A stretch of 56,194 nt of DNA from Bacteroidota bacterium (lineage in GTDB: Bacteria > Bacteroidota > Bacteroidia > Chitinophagales > Saprospiraceae). The number at the start of each line of letters is the position of its first letter. Positions within the stretch are counted from its first letter, which is position 1. Under the pieces are notes generated by a model. That model made no database searches. It was not told where the DNA came from and saw only the letters and a program-made list of their open reading frames with translations. A program made the position numbers and the translations under genes. Below are positions 44,479-53,695 of the stretch, piece after piece. The stretch spans positions 1 to 56,194 of the forward strand of contig JANSWP010000045.1 in NCBI GenBank assembly GCA_024743405.1, written 5' to 3'.

Positions 44479-44679
44479 TCACCAATCAATACACCACCCA
44501 TGAGCTGTTTGATGAATCGTATATTCTACTCCAAAAAATTCTAATGTTTTTTCTACAAATTCAGCATATCGGTCAGAAGTAGTTTCGAGTCGGATACCAC
44601 CTTTAATAGCCCGTTTTTCCTCTTTAGTGACAAGGTTGGAAACAAGGAGATTTTTCCTAAATTGATTTAGTCTGCTCAT
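44479..44679 (-). CDS. Small double-glycine-leader peptide (candidate signal peptide or RiPP precursor)
   Basis: A 66-residue protein. Residues 1-28 (to LVTKEEKRAIKGG) match the leader style of Bacteroidota peptides cut after Gly-Gly: a basic N-terminus, hydrophobic Leu/Val positions, the LTKEEK-like segment and GG at 27-28. The predicted product is the 38 residues starting IRLETTSDRYAEF and ending HGWCIDW. It is acidic with many aromatics, one Cys and no Ser/Thr-Cys lanthipeptide pattern. It lies 77 bases upstream of the TPR histidine kinase, in the same direction. No C39 peptidase-transporter is in the window; the ATPase at 45545 is of another type. Processing and function are inferred. Confidence 0.6.
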   Translation of the reverse strand: MSRLNQFRKNLLVSNLVTKEEKRAIKGGIRLETTSDRYAEFVEKTLEFFGVEYTIHQTAHGWCIDW

Positions 44680-45544
44680 AATACAATTTAATTGAAAGAT
44701 TAACTGATTATTATAGGGGAAGGGAGTAGTAAAGTGGGTAGTTAAAGTCCTTTAGGACATACTTTAAAATGTCAAAGATTGTACCAAAAGAGCATTTTCC
44801 TTTTTAATATTAAACATTATAAACAATTGATTATTAATTCATTATAAACAAATTCAAAAAAAAGTAGGTGTTTTTACGTATTCTTAAATGGATTGTAAAG
44901 AGTATTAGGTAAAATATAAATCCATAAGCAATTTAAAGTCAAATTTTTAAGCATTTAATATTTACAAATTTTAATAATAAAGAATATCAATAAATTCTTT
45001 ATATTATTTTTTAATTAAATGCACATTTTTTTCAATTGAAAATTATCTGTCACCACATTTATAGGAAATACCAACAAATTAGCAGCTGTCTTATTTATTT
45101 CCTCCTCCCTTACACACTATTATAAGTTGTATTTTCACGAATTATACTCTTCTAATAACTGATTTCAAAATTGGGTTATTATTGGCAACTTGATTCCAAT
45201 CTGGATTAGCAGCCCCCAATTATTCAGCAGTTTAGATGGCATATCTGCATTCTCTTTACCAAAAAAAAACCTGATGTTTATGATTATAAATCTAGCAAAT
45301 TGTCAGCATGACAATCAAAAAATTAGATCGTTTGATTACACCTTGTTCATTTCCGAACACTCCACGTTCAAATATGAACAAATTATAATTTTGAAAAACT
45401 TGGGCTAGAAATATAAATCACTGACAATCAGATCTATACAAAACTTGGCACATGGGTTGAACAACTATGTATAATGAAGATTGTCTTTTCATTCGAAAGT
45501 GCGCTCTTTAACACAAATTTCAAAACTCAAAAAAATTCTATTGC
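44680..45544. promoter_or_regulatory. 865-bp AT-rich divergent region with two operator-like palindromes
   Basis: No convincing gene lies in this stretch between the peptide gene (minus) and the ATPase gene (plus). A perfect 7+7 palindrome ATTGTCA-GCA-TGACAAT occupies 45299-45315. A longer 16-base pair of arms, TTGTTCATTTCCGAAC and GTTCAAATATGAACAA, occupies 45343-45381 with a 7-base spacer and matches at 13 of 16 positions. Both lie 160-250 bases before the ATPase start and look like binding sites for dimeric regulators. A palindromic GTCCTTTAGGAC lies near 44749, upstream of the peptide gene. Confidence 0.5.
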
Positions 45545-46240
45545 ATGAGTTCTATGATAAAAACCAGCAACTTAATGAAGGTCTATCGGACCGAGGAAAT
45601 CGAAACCACCGCCCTCAATGACGTCAATATTGAGATTAAAGAAGGTGAATTTGTTTCCATTATGGGACCTTCAGGATGCGGAAAATCTACGCTTTTGAAT
45701 GTTCTTGGAATGATTGACAGCCCTTCTTCTGGCGAATATTTTTTCAATGGTCAAGAAGTAGGTAGTTTACCTGAAAGAAAACGCTCAAATGTTCGAAAGC
45801 ATAATCTCGGATTTGTATTCCAAAGCTTTAACTTAATTGATGAATTGACAGTTTTCGAGAATGTCGAACTTCCTATGCTCTATACAAAAGTCCCTTCATC
45901 TGAACGCAAAAGTAGAGTGGATGAACTACTTGAAAAAATGAATATGATGCACCGACGCAATCACTTCCCACAGCAATTATCGGGTGGGCAGCAACAACGT
46001 GTCGCAGTTGCAAGAGCAATCGTCAACAGTCCAAAGTTAATCCTTGCGGATGAGCCTACAGGAAACCTTGATAGCTCAAATGGGGATGAAGTAATGCAAG
46101 TACTAAGTGAATTAAATAGTGAAGGTACCACCATAGTAATGGTAACGCACTCTCCTTATTGTGCTGAATTTGGAAACCGTATTATTCGATTATTAGATGG
46201 TCAAGTTGTGACAGAAAATATCGTTAAACAATATATCTAA
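45545..46240 (+). CDS. ABC transporter ATPase, MacB/LolD type
   Basis: A 231-residue ATPase of usual length. Walker A is GPSGCGKST (about 39-47), the Q loop is in VFQSFNLIDELTV, the signature is LSGGQQQRVAVARA (about 141-154), Walker B is LILADEPTGNLD (about 160-171), and the H-loop His is in MVTHS. Features such as GNLDS and the MNMMHRRNHFPQQLSGG spacing place it with the MacB/LolD/FtsE group that drives mechanotransmission or lipoprotein release. No permease gene follows: the next gene is an unrelated hotdog protein, and a terminator lies in between. Met4 (45554) is an alternative start. Confidence 0.87.
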   Translation: MSSMIKTSNLMKVYRTEEIETTALNDVNIEIKEGEFVSIMGPSGCGKSTLLNVLGMIDSPSSGEYFFNGQEVGSLPERKRSNVRKHNLGFVFQSFNLIDELTVFENVELPMLYTKVPSSERKSRVDELLEKMNMMHRRNHFPQQLSGGQQQRVAVARAIVNSPKLILADEPTGNLDSSNGDEVMQVLSELNSEGTTIVMVTHSPYCAEFGNRIIRLLDGQVVTENIVKQYI

Positions 46241-46305
46241 AATTTGTCCTCCATTACTTAAAGGGCAATAACCAAATAAAAAGTAATAAATTACCCGACT
46301 TTGTT

Positions 46306-46342
46306 TAGGGCTTCTCATTCATCTGAGAAGCCCTATTTTTTT
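46306..46342 (+). terminator. Intrinsic terminator of the ATPase gene
   Basis: TAGGGCTTCTCA (46306-46317) pairs perfectly with TGAGAAGCCCTA (46324-46335) around a 6-base loop, followed by TTTTTTT. Confidence 0.85.
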
Positions 46343-46426
46343 AGGGTAATATTTCTTTATTATTGTATTTGGTTGAACGGTATTATTTTATGATTAAAAA
46401 TATCCAAACGGTTTTACCGAATCCTT

Positions 46427-46434
46427 TACCTTTG
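46427..46434 (+). promoter_or_regulatory. -7 promoter element TACCTTTG
   Basis: TACCTTTG matches TAnnTTTG and lies 70 bases before the start of the hotdog protein gene at 46505. The -33 region is not convincing. Confidence 0.4.
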
Positions 46435-46504
46435 CACATTCAATCTTACATCTTGCGATACAAGTAGATGAGATTCAAAAAAAATAATCGCCTAATCATC
46501 CAAA

Positions 46505-46870
46505 ATGTTATTAAACGATTTTTTTACCATTCAAGATCAAAGAAAACTTAGTGAGCAAGCTACAGAGTATGATCTTTGTATAAACGCTAGTCACTCCATT
46601 TTTGATGGACATTTTCCGAATCAACCAGTCGTCCCTGGTGTATGCATGATCCAAATGGTCACTGAGCTCATTAATCATTCCTTAAACCGAAAACTACATC
46701 TCTTTGAATCTAATATGGTTAAATTCCTAAGTATTCTTGACCCTAACGTCCATCCTATAATAACCCTAAAAATTCTTTGGAAATCAATTGAAGAAAATGA
46801 AGTGAATGTGGATGCTCAACTCTTTTTTGAACAATCCATTTTTTTCAAATTTAAGGGCAAATTCCAGTGA
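46505..46870 (+). CDS. FabZ/ApeI-like hotdog protein (3-hydroxyacyl-ACP dehydratase family)
   Basis: A 121-residue cytoplasmic hotdog-fold protein. The motif around His36, FDGHFPNQPVVPGVCMIQ, is that of FabZ-type dehydratases, which remove water from 3-hydroxyacyl-ACP. The position 14 residues after the His, glutamate in FabZ, is Gln50 here, so ordinary dehydratase chemistry is doubtful unless another acid serves. Proteins of this kind occur in flexirubin and aryl polyene clusters next to GT2-DUF2062 proteins, as here. The gene overlaps the next by 4 bases (GTGA), so translation is coupled. Confidence 0.75.
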   Translation: MLLNDFFTIQDQRKLSEQATEYDLCINASHSIFDGHFPNQPVVPGVCMIQMVTELINHSLNRKLHLFESNMVKFLSILDPNVHPIITLKILWKSIEENEVNVDAQLFFEQSIFFKFKGKFQ

Positions 46871-48051
46871 ATTCCAACCTCCTTTCTTGTGTCACTCAAT
46901 TTGAAAAGAGGAAGTGTTGCCTCCTTATTTATAGCTATAATAACGCCCCAGTCTTACGTGATTTTTTACTTAGTTTAACTGATTTTTTCCCTTTTCTAAT
47001 TGTCGTAAACGACGGCTCTACTAATGAAACATCTGATATACTTTCAGCCCATGACCACAACTTTACACAAATCCATTTAAATCAAAGATCAGGTAAAGGA
47101 ATCGCCCTTAAGACTGGTTTGGACAAAGCCAAAGAACTAGGTTATGATTTTGTCCTAACGCTTGATGCAAATGGACAATACTTAATTTCAGATCTTCCAT
47201 TATTTTTTGAAATGCTCGAAAATCATCCTGGTAGCTTACTTATTGGAGATCGAAACATAAGACAAGAAAAAGTCCAGAGAACAATAAGTACAAGTGACCG
47301 CATTTCAAATTTTTTATTTTATGTAATGACGGGTAAAAAGCTACCTGACACCCAATGTAGTTACCGCCTTTATCCAATTTATAAATTAGAAAACCTTCAA
47401 TTTTTATCTGTCAAATATAAATTTGAGATGGAGATTTTGGTGCGCGGCGTATGGCGCGGTGTCGAAGTAGTTCCTGTCCCAATAAATGTCAATGCCCCTC
47501 CCAAGGATAAGCAAATTACCTACTTTCAAAAAAGCATTAATTATACTCGAGCATTAATTTTAAATATAATTTTGATGCTGCTTGGGTTAATATGGTATCG
47601 CCCTTATAATCTATTTAGACGACTACGAGAACTGAACCCTCGTCAAGTTTGGAATGATTATGTTTTGGGTAGTGGTGAATCTAATCTCCGGTTGAGCTTG
47701 GCGGTAATGTTAGGATTATTTATTGGGGTGAGCCCGTTATGGGGTTACCAGATCGTAACGATTCTTTTACTTTGCCATATATTAAAACTAAATAAAGTAG
47801 TCGCTCTTATCACAGGTAATATTAGTATTCCTCCAATGATTCCATTAATCATTTGGGGAAGTTATAAAATAGGTGGTTTTTTTGTGGAAGCCACACCTAT
47901 CAAAAATATTAGTATTGAGACAGAAGGTACTTTTGCGATGATTAAAGAAAATCTATTTCAATATATAATAGGAAGTTTGACATTAGGGCTAATTCTAGCG
48001 GTTTTTGGAGGCATTGTGAGCTACATTCTTTTAAAATACTTTAGAAAATGA
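46867..48051 (+). CDS. GT2-family glycosyltransferase fused to DUF2062
   Basis: A 394-residue membrane protein. It begins at GTG (46867) overlapping the previous stop. The GT2 domain (about 15-220) has IVVNDGSTNETSD and GKGIALKTGLDKAKELGYDFVLTLDANGQY, where the usual acidic DADG is DANG. The second part (about 265-394) has DUF2062 features: LGLFIGVSPLWGYQIVTILLLCHILKLNKV, then ISIPPMIPLIIWGSYKIGG, with three or more helices. Such fusions occur in flexirubin/aryl-polyene-like lipid clusters of Bacteroidota, where they are thought to handle the lipid head group. The partner genes of such a cluster are not present here. Confidence 0.8.
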   Translation: MNSNLLSCVTQFEKRKCCLLIYSYNNAPVLRDFLLSLTDFFPFLIVVNDGSTNETSDILSAHDHNFTQIHLNQRSGKGIALKTGLDKAKELGYDFVLTLDANGQYLISDLPLFFEMLENHPGSLLIGDRNIRQEKVQRTISTSDRISNFLFYVMTGKKLPDTQCSYRLYPIYKLENLQFLSVKYKFEMEILVRGVWRGVEVVPVPINVNAPPKDKQITYFQKSINYTRALILNIILMLLGLIWYRPYNLFRRLRELNPRQVWNDYVLGSGESNLRLSLAVMLGLFIGVSPLWGYQIVTILLLCHILKLNKVVALITGNISIPPMIPLIIWGSYKIGGFFVEATPIKNISIETEGTFAMIKENLFQYIIGSLTLGLILAVFGGIVSYILLKYFRK

Positions 48052-48518
48052 CTTTTTACACATGAAGATGTATGTAAAATTTAGGTATCCTTGCTCACAA
48101 TAATATCCGTTAGGTAATTGTTTGATATTTGGTCAAATAGAAATGGTTGTATTTTGTCATAAATTATTGAAAACCAATTACTAATCTTTTAATTTTTCCT
48201 TACAAAAGTGATGAAAACAAAAGTTCAAAAGAATACATTTTTTACTATAATTGATACAAAATCCATATTAGCGATAATCTAATTGAATAAAGAAGGTTAG
48301 TTTTTCACAAAAGAAAGATAATAATTAGACAAAATATTTTCGGCATAAACACTTGACTACCAATATTTTACAACTTTAAATCAGTAAAAAAAATCTTGAA
48401 ACATTCAGAAATAATTTAATGTTATTATCTTTTACCATTACTTTCGAGTAGGATGGTTTAATTGTTGAACTAGGAAGACCAGAACAATTATGATCATCGA
48501 AATTTTCAAAAATATATT
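48052..48518. other. 467-bp gene-free region
   Basis: AT-rich sequence between the GT2-DUF2062 gene and the SPOR protein gene. An imperfect TTTTACACA...TATGTAAAA pairing just after the stop may terminate the upstream operon. I see no gene, no clear promoter and no long repeat in the rest. Confidence 0.4.
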
Positions 48519-50288
48519 ATGAGATTACTGAAAAACCTTTTTCTCGTATTTCTTATTCTATCCAGTTTTGTAATTGAAGCACAAAACGATATTCCTCAGT
48601 ACACGGTTCGAATCGGCACCTTTGTTAACCCTAAGCCAGCTGATTTTGATGCCATCAGAAGTTTAGGATTCGTTTATGCCGAAAAACAACCCGATGATTA
48701 CTATAGTGTTTTGATGGGCGGTTACACTTCCAAATCAAATGCTCAAAGAACTGCCAATCAAATAAAGGGAAAAGGCTTTTCGAACCCTTTGGTGACCAAA
48801 TTGGATATGAAAAGCGGGGAAACGGTAACCATGATTCAATTGGGTCTTAAAAAAGCGACACAAGCTTTCAAGTGGGGAAATTTTCTGCAATTAGATGAAC
48901 TGTATGTCATTTTGAATGATAATCAAGTCAAAGTATTGACAGGAATTTATCCAGATGTAGCAACTGCCAAAGCACAACTTTCCGCTGTTCGAGCAATGGG
49001 GTTTAAAGATGCATTCGTCAAGAATGTAAATAGCACTCTTTTACATGAAGTGAAGGACTTTGAAATGTGGGGTGAAAAACGGGCTTTAATTCCCTTAGTT
49101 TTTAGAGATGATTCTGAACGAAAAACACTAACGCGACCAACATCAACTGAAATCCCTGAACCATTTGACGATCCACAAGATCGGATAGAAACACCCATAC
49201 AAAAAGAAACCATAGAAACCGTAACCACTAAAGGAGGTAGTACCACACCTGTAAAAGTCGCTAAGTCCAATACATTTGAGCGATCTTTTACCGCCGCGAC
49301 TCCAAATATTCGAGCCAATGAGAAGCGAAATTCGGCACTCGAATTACAAAAGGTATTGAAAGCAGAAGGAACCTATACCAGCTCATTGGATGGTTATTAT
49401 GGAAAAGGAACCAAAGCGGCTTATGAAGTAGCTATTTTGCAAAATCGTCAAATCCAGAAATATAAAATTCTAGCTAAATACGCGAATGAATCTAGCTCGC
49501 GTCAATTTACTAATGATATAGATTATGCAATCAACAATTTATGGGCATATCCGGATGATGCTATGGCTGATTTAGCAGCTTCAAACGAACCTTTGGCAAA
49601 AGCATATCGCGCCTATTTCATTTTTACCAACGAGGGTGCTGATGACCGTGTAAATAATTTAATGAATGCAGCCATTCAGCAAGCATTTTCTGACAAAAAG
49701 CCAACAAATATGCCTCGTTTCGATTACAATGCCACCTATTCCTATAATGATTTGAACCAACTTCTGTTACACCTCCGGTATATACATGAAATTTCGAATC
49801 AAGATATTGCAGTGCCTTGCTGGCTATTTCAAAAGCATACAGGAGCTGCCATGGAAGCTTTTTCCTTTAGTGGAGGCTCCCCCATCCGAATGGAAAGTTG
49901 TGGTGGTTTTTGGGAATGGGAAGAAGTGGCAGTACTGAGTACCATTGCCACGGATATGGATTCCAGAAGAAAATTCGATGCCGAGGAATTAGCAAAAAAT
50001 AAAACTCAATTAAATCAATTGTTTCTAGCGCCAGACCCTTTGTCTTCACAAGAGAGCAAAGAGGTTAATACTTGGCATAAAAACCTTTGGAAAGGTATAG
50101 ATGGATGGGCGTTCCGTGATCCACTTTTAGAAGAAATGGGCACCGCATTGAAGCTTTCCTATTTTCAAGTTTATGTGCTTTTAGAAGATTATTATATGGA
50201 TGAAGGATATAATAAAACTGAGGCGAAAGGAATGGCATTAACAACGTTGAAAGCTTTGGTGGGCTATCATTTGCAGCGGTTTATATAA
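48519..50288 (+). CDS. Exported SPOR-like / peptidoglycan-binding protein
   Basis: A 589-residue protein with a signal peptide (1-21, ending VIEAQ). Two SPOR-like units follow: about 26-95 (YTVRIGTFVNP, YYSVLMGGYTSKSNAQRTANQIKGKGF) and about 103-175 (LYVILNDNQVKVLTGIYPDVATAKAQLSAVRAMGF). A Pro/Thr/Glu-rich linker (about 195-260) leads to a PG_binding_1-like helix bundle (about 268-310, LELQKVLKAEGTYTSSLDGYYGKGTKAAYEVA). The C-terminal ~280 residues form a helical domain I cannot assign. Both named domains bind peptidoglycan, so a cell-wall or division-site role is likely. A strong terminator follows. Confidence 0.72.
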   Translation: MRLLKNLFLVFLILSSFVIEAQNDIPQYTVRIGTFVNPKPADFDAIRSLGFVYAEKQPDDYYSVLMGGYTSKSNAQRTANQIKGKGFSNPLVTKLDMKSGETVTMIQLGLKKATQAFKWGNFLQLDELYVILNDNQVKVLTGIYPDVATAKAQLSAVRAMGFKDAFVKNVNSTLLHEVKDFEMWGEKRALIPLVFRDDSERKTLTRPTSTEIPEPFDDPQDRIETPIQKETIETVTTKGGSTTPVKVAKSNTFERSFTAATPNIRANEKRNSALELQKVLKAEGTYTSSLDGYYGKGTKAAYEVAILQNRQIQKYKILAKYANESSSRQFTNDIDYAINNLWAYPDDAMADLAASNEPLAKAYRAYFIFTNEGADDRVNNLMNAAIQQAFSDKKPTNMPRFDYNATYSYNDLNQLLLHLRYIHEISNQDIAVPCWLFQKHTGAAMEAFSFSGGSPIRMESCGGFWEWEEVAVLSTIATDMDSRRKFDAEELAKNKTQLNQLFLAPDPLSSQESKEVNTWHKNLWKGIDGWAFRDPLLEEMGTALKLSYFQVYVLLEDYYMDEGYNKTEAKGMALTTLKALVGYHLQRFI

Positions 50289-50313
50289 TTGAATGATACT
50301 TGCTTATACAACA

Positions 50314-50350
50314 AAAGAGCGGATAAATTCAGTGAGTTTATCCGCTCTTT
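50314..50350 (+). terminator. Intrinsic terminator of the SPOR protein gene
   Basis: AAAGAGCGGATAAA (50314-50327) pairs perfectly with TTTATCCGCTCTTT (50337-50350) around a 9-base loop, followed by CTTTGTTGTTCTT. It lies between convergent genes and could also act on the minus strand. Confidence 0.8.
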
Positions 50351-50391
50351 CTTTGTTGTTCTTATTAATCCTTTTTGAATTTAAAATTGCC

Positions 50392-53268
50392 TTATTCTAG
50401 TAGCATTTTTCGAGTCAAAATACCGAACTCTGTTTCTAACTTGTAATATAAAATGCCTACTGAAGGTAGCTCATGTTTTTGAAGAGGAATTTGATTATAA
50501 CCTCGCTCAAAGTCACCTTTGACCGTTTTTAATACTTTTCCAGTTACATCGTAAACATCCAAAATCACTTTTGTTGGACTTGGTAAATTAAAACCAACAA
50601 AAGTGCTTCCCGCAAATGGATTAGGTTGATTTTGGTAAAGTTCATACTCATGTTGCGCTATCGAACCTTCCGCATTATCAAATTCCAAAATAACATTCAT
50701 AAAATTTAAATCTTTTGTAATAGCTTTGGTTGGTGTAAAGCGAGAGTTAATGGTAATCAAATCTCGTAACTCAACCTGATTTGCTTTCGAATCGAAATTT
50801 AAATAAAATAATCCTGAATTGCTCATTTTTTTTGAATCGCCTACCCAACTAAAGGTAATTGCCCCTTCTTTTTCCATCACATGAAAATTATGATTGGACA
50901 AATGACTCAGCTGACCAGCAGTGATTTCTGAAAAGGCTAGTTTAAGAGGATCATAATTGAAGGTAAACTGAACCCCCTCAATTTCATCAAAATTTTCGGA
51001 TCGAAATGCTATTTGCACATTTTCCCCATAGGATAGGGTTTGATTTTGAATAGTAAAAACTAAATCCTCTTTTTCGTTTCTATCTCCTGTATCAATATAA
51101 TTATTGGGGCTTGCATTAAAATTGACATCTCCCATTTTTAATGCTTTGAAACTAGCAATAGTTGGGTTTTGCAAATTATCAATGACCATCCGATCAGGTA
51201 TGACTTCTCCCCATGGGTTATTAGGATTTTCAAATTCAAAATCATTAGGTATAAAACGCCAAGAATCTATATTATCAAAATCATCAACTACATTCAAAAT
51301 AACCTTCTGAACCAATATCATATCCATATTGGTTATCGTTTCCGAAAGGTTCATATCTGCGGCGATATATTGGTATGGCGAGTTAAATTGTTGAATGCCT
51401 AAAACTTGTTTTCGAATCAATACCAAATCAAAAGTAGTCACACCATTACTCCAATTGATATCCTTTACAGGACAGATCATATAATCCTCACAGGTTTCCA
51501 TATCCGTAAATTGATAATTACCTAAACTGTTTATAGAATATATTGGGGTTCCTCCTATAGGTGGCATGATATCAACAGTTACATCCATAACGGGGACACC
51601 ATTTATTGATTCCAAATTTCCGCTAATGTCAGCAACTTGCTCATTCGTCGTACACAAATCGTTGTAAGGTGTCGCAATAAAAACCGCATCCTGAATGGTT
51701 TCTATTTCCGTATTTCGCCTAATAATATCAGCTAAAGTTGTATTCTTAATCGCCCATTTTTCATTAACTTCAAAAGCAGGATCATTTTCATAATAAAATC
51801 GATCCCCATCTCTCAAGTCCGAAAATTGTTGCATCATAATGGTCTCTCCAAATAAAGCTCCAGGAAGATGATCTTCCGCTAACATACCAACCCATGCATC
51901 CAATTTATTGATGTCTTCATAAATAACTTCCATTTTATCCGCCCAATCAATATGGCTTGTCAAGTCATAAAAACTCAAGAGCGGATCCAACCCAAAACTT
52001 TGGCGAACGGAATTAAAATCAGGGATTCCTCTTTCTCTACCTCGATTGATATTGATGGAGGCCAAATCCAATCCTCCCGACCCCGGTGCCCCAAATAAAA
52101 AACTCCTTAAATCGTCAATCACTTTTACATCACATTCCTGTTGCATTTGGACTACCATACCTCTTAAATACGGTTCAATTCCACCAGCATTTTTTATTTC
52201 TAAAGGATTAAAAAATGCATCTTTCATTCCTAAATTCCCTTGAGGAATGACTTCACCAAATTCGTCCAAACGCATGATATTTGAATTGATTAAAGTATGC
52301 CCCAGTCGATAAGCTGCTCCTGAAAAAACATTAGAGATACTAGGATTAACAAATGAATCATAACCCTGATAATTTAATACATTAGCCCCCATAGCAGGCA
52401 ACCATTCTTCATAAGTAATCGACTGTAAATAGGCACCTATTCTTCTCCTAGCCTCTTGAAATAATTGTTCATCCTCCAAGCTAGTATCTTGACTTTTTAA
52501 TTCGTCACAAAGCCGATTATGCTCTCTAACAAATAAAGTATGGAGTGTAGTCAGAATGGAATTTTCATTGGCTCTCACATCCCCTGTGACAAAATGTTTT
52601 TCAGAAATACCCATTGGGTCAGCCATTTCAGGTGCATTTGGGTCAATATCACTGTTCCATTCTCCATCAAGGGTATTATACGGCAATAAATTACCCGATG
52701 AAGTTTTCATTTTTCCATCTTGGAAAGTCCTTAACCAATCTGATACTGTTTTACTAGAACCATAAACTGCAGATCCATCAATAAATGCAGTAATTGCATT
52801 GAAATGTTGACGAGGGTTGGAAGGATCTGTCCCTGTAGCTTGATCAAAGGCTGAACGCGCCATCGGGATCAATGCCGTTCCCCAACCAAAAGGATTCATC
52901 CAAGGATCCCCTTCGGGTACAAAAATGAAAAGAAGTTCCGACTCTTCATCAGGAACTAAGGTTATATCATGATCAATAAACTGCCCAAAAGCCCAAACAA
53001 AATCGCTGAGTTCAAGCTGATCATTTATTACTCCATTTTGTTGAAATAGAAGATTACTGACTTCTCGTGGATTGGGCCAATCTTGTCCACCAGGCATAAA
53101 TACACCATCCGCATAGTTCACATTAGTCAACCTCAATAAATTGGTCTCAACGGCTCCCCAATCCGTATTGTCAAGGTTGTTTTATGTCCCATTAAAAGTT
53201 CTAAATTCTTGAGAAAAGACGAACGTTGTACAACACACAAACAGGGTGAATAATGCTCTTATTTTCAT
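50392..53268 (-). pseudogene. Secreted animal-type haem peroxidase, T9SS type A, interrupted by an ochre codon
   Basis: The natural start is the ATG at 53268, giving a signal peptide (MKIRALFTLFVCCTTFVFSQ). TAA at 53182-53184 is codon 29 (after EFRTFNGT); the frame then continues with NNLDNTDWGAVETNLLRLTN and stays open for 930 codons. The peroxidase domain (to about residue 530 of the restored protein) has distal His100 in FGQFIDHDITL, ANENSILTTLHTLFVREHNR, and proximal His324 in YRLGHTLINS. A dockerin-like segment (about 605-680), a cohesin-like beta domain (about 735-860) and a T9SS type A sorting domain (about 870-958, YQNQPNPFAGSTF) follow. Restart after the stop (for example TTG at 53136) would lack the signal peptide. 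The rest looks undamaged. Confidence 0.75.
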
Positions 53269-53695
53269 GGATCACGGTGGTTTATTAGCCTATAAATTTA
53301 AAAAATACGACTATTAATCTAAATAATATTTTATTAAATTTGAATTCGTGATGCCGATAAAGAGGAAAAATGTATTGCGCGAGTGAAATATAATAATGAA
53401 GATTCAGGGTCTTAACTAACAGTAAGAATCGCCTTTGCCAAATATAACAAGAGAATATTTAAAAATTCAGTTTGGTTATTGCTAAAATTGTGAATTAGGC
53501 TTTTAAGCCCAGTTTGAAACCAACAAGTTATCGATAATTTTTCCTTTTCAAATTGCCGCTTTCGCCGCAAAAAAATTTTTTTTTTAGGCAAATGAAAAAG
53601 ACTAATTTGAAAATTATTGACCGGCTTTGTCAGATCATTAGACTTTGGACATGATTCACATAACTAACTGACAATCAAACATTCAACAATCAAAC
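53269..53695. other. 427-bp divergent gene-free region
   Basis: AT-rich gap between the peroxidase and SGNH genes. It includes homopolymeric A/T tracts near 53570-53585 and the phrase CTGACAATCA near 53669, which shares TGACAAT with palindromes at 39976 and 45299. No gene, clear promoter pair or long repeat was found. Confidence 0.4.

Noticed and set aside
45190-45408. 72-codon plus-strand open frame upstream of the ATPase gene
   Set aside because: It runs through two operator-like palindromes, has no recognisable motif and its composition matches AT-rich intergenic DNA.
48604-48615. GGTTCGAATC, the T-loop word of tRNA genes
   Set aside because: It is inside the SPOR protein coding sequence (TVRIGTF) and no cloverleaf can be built around it.
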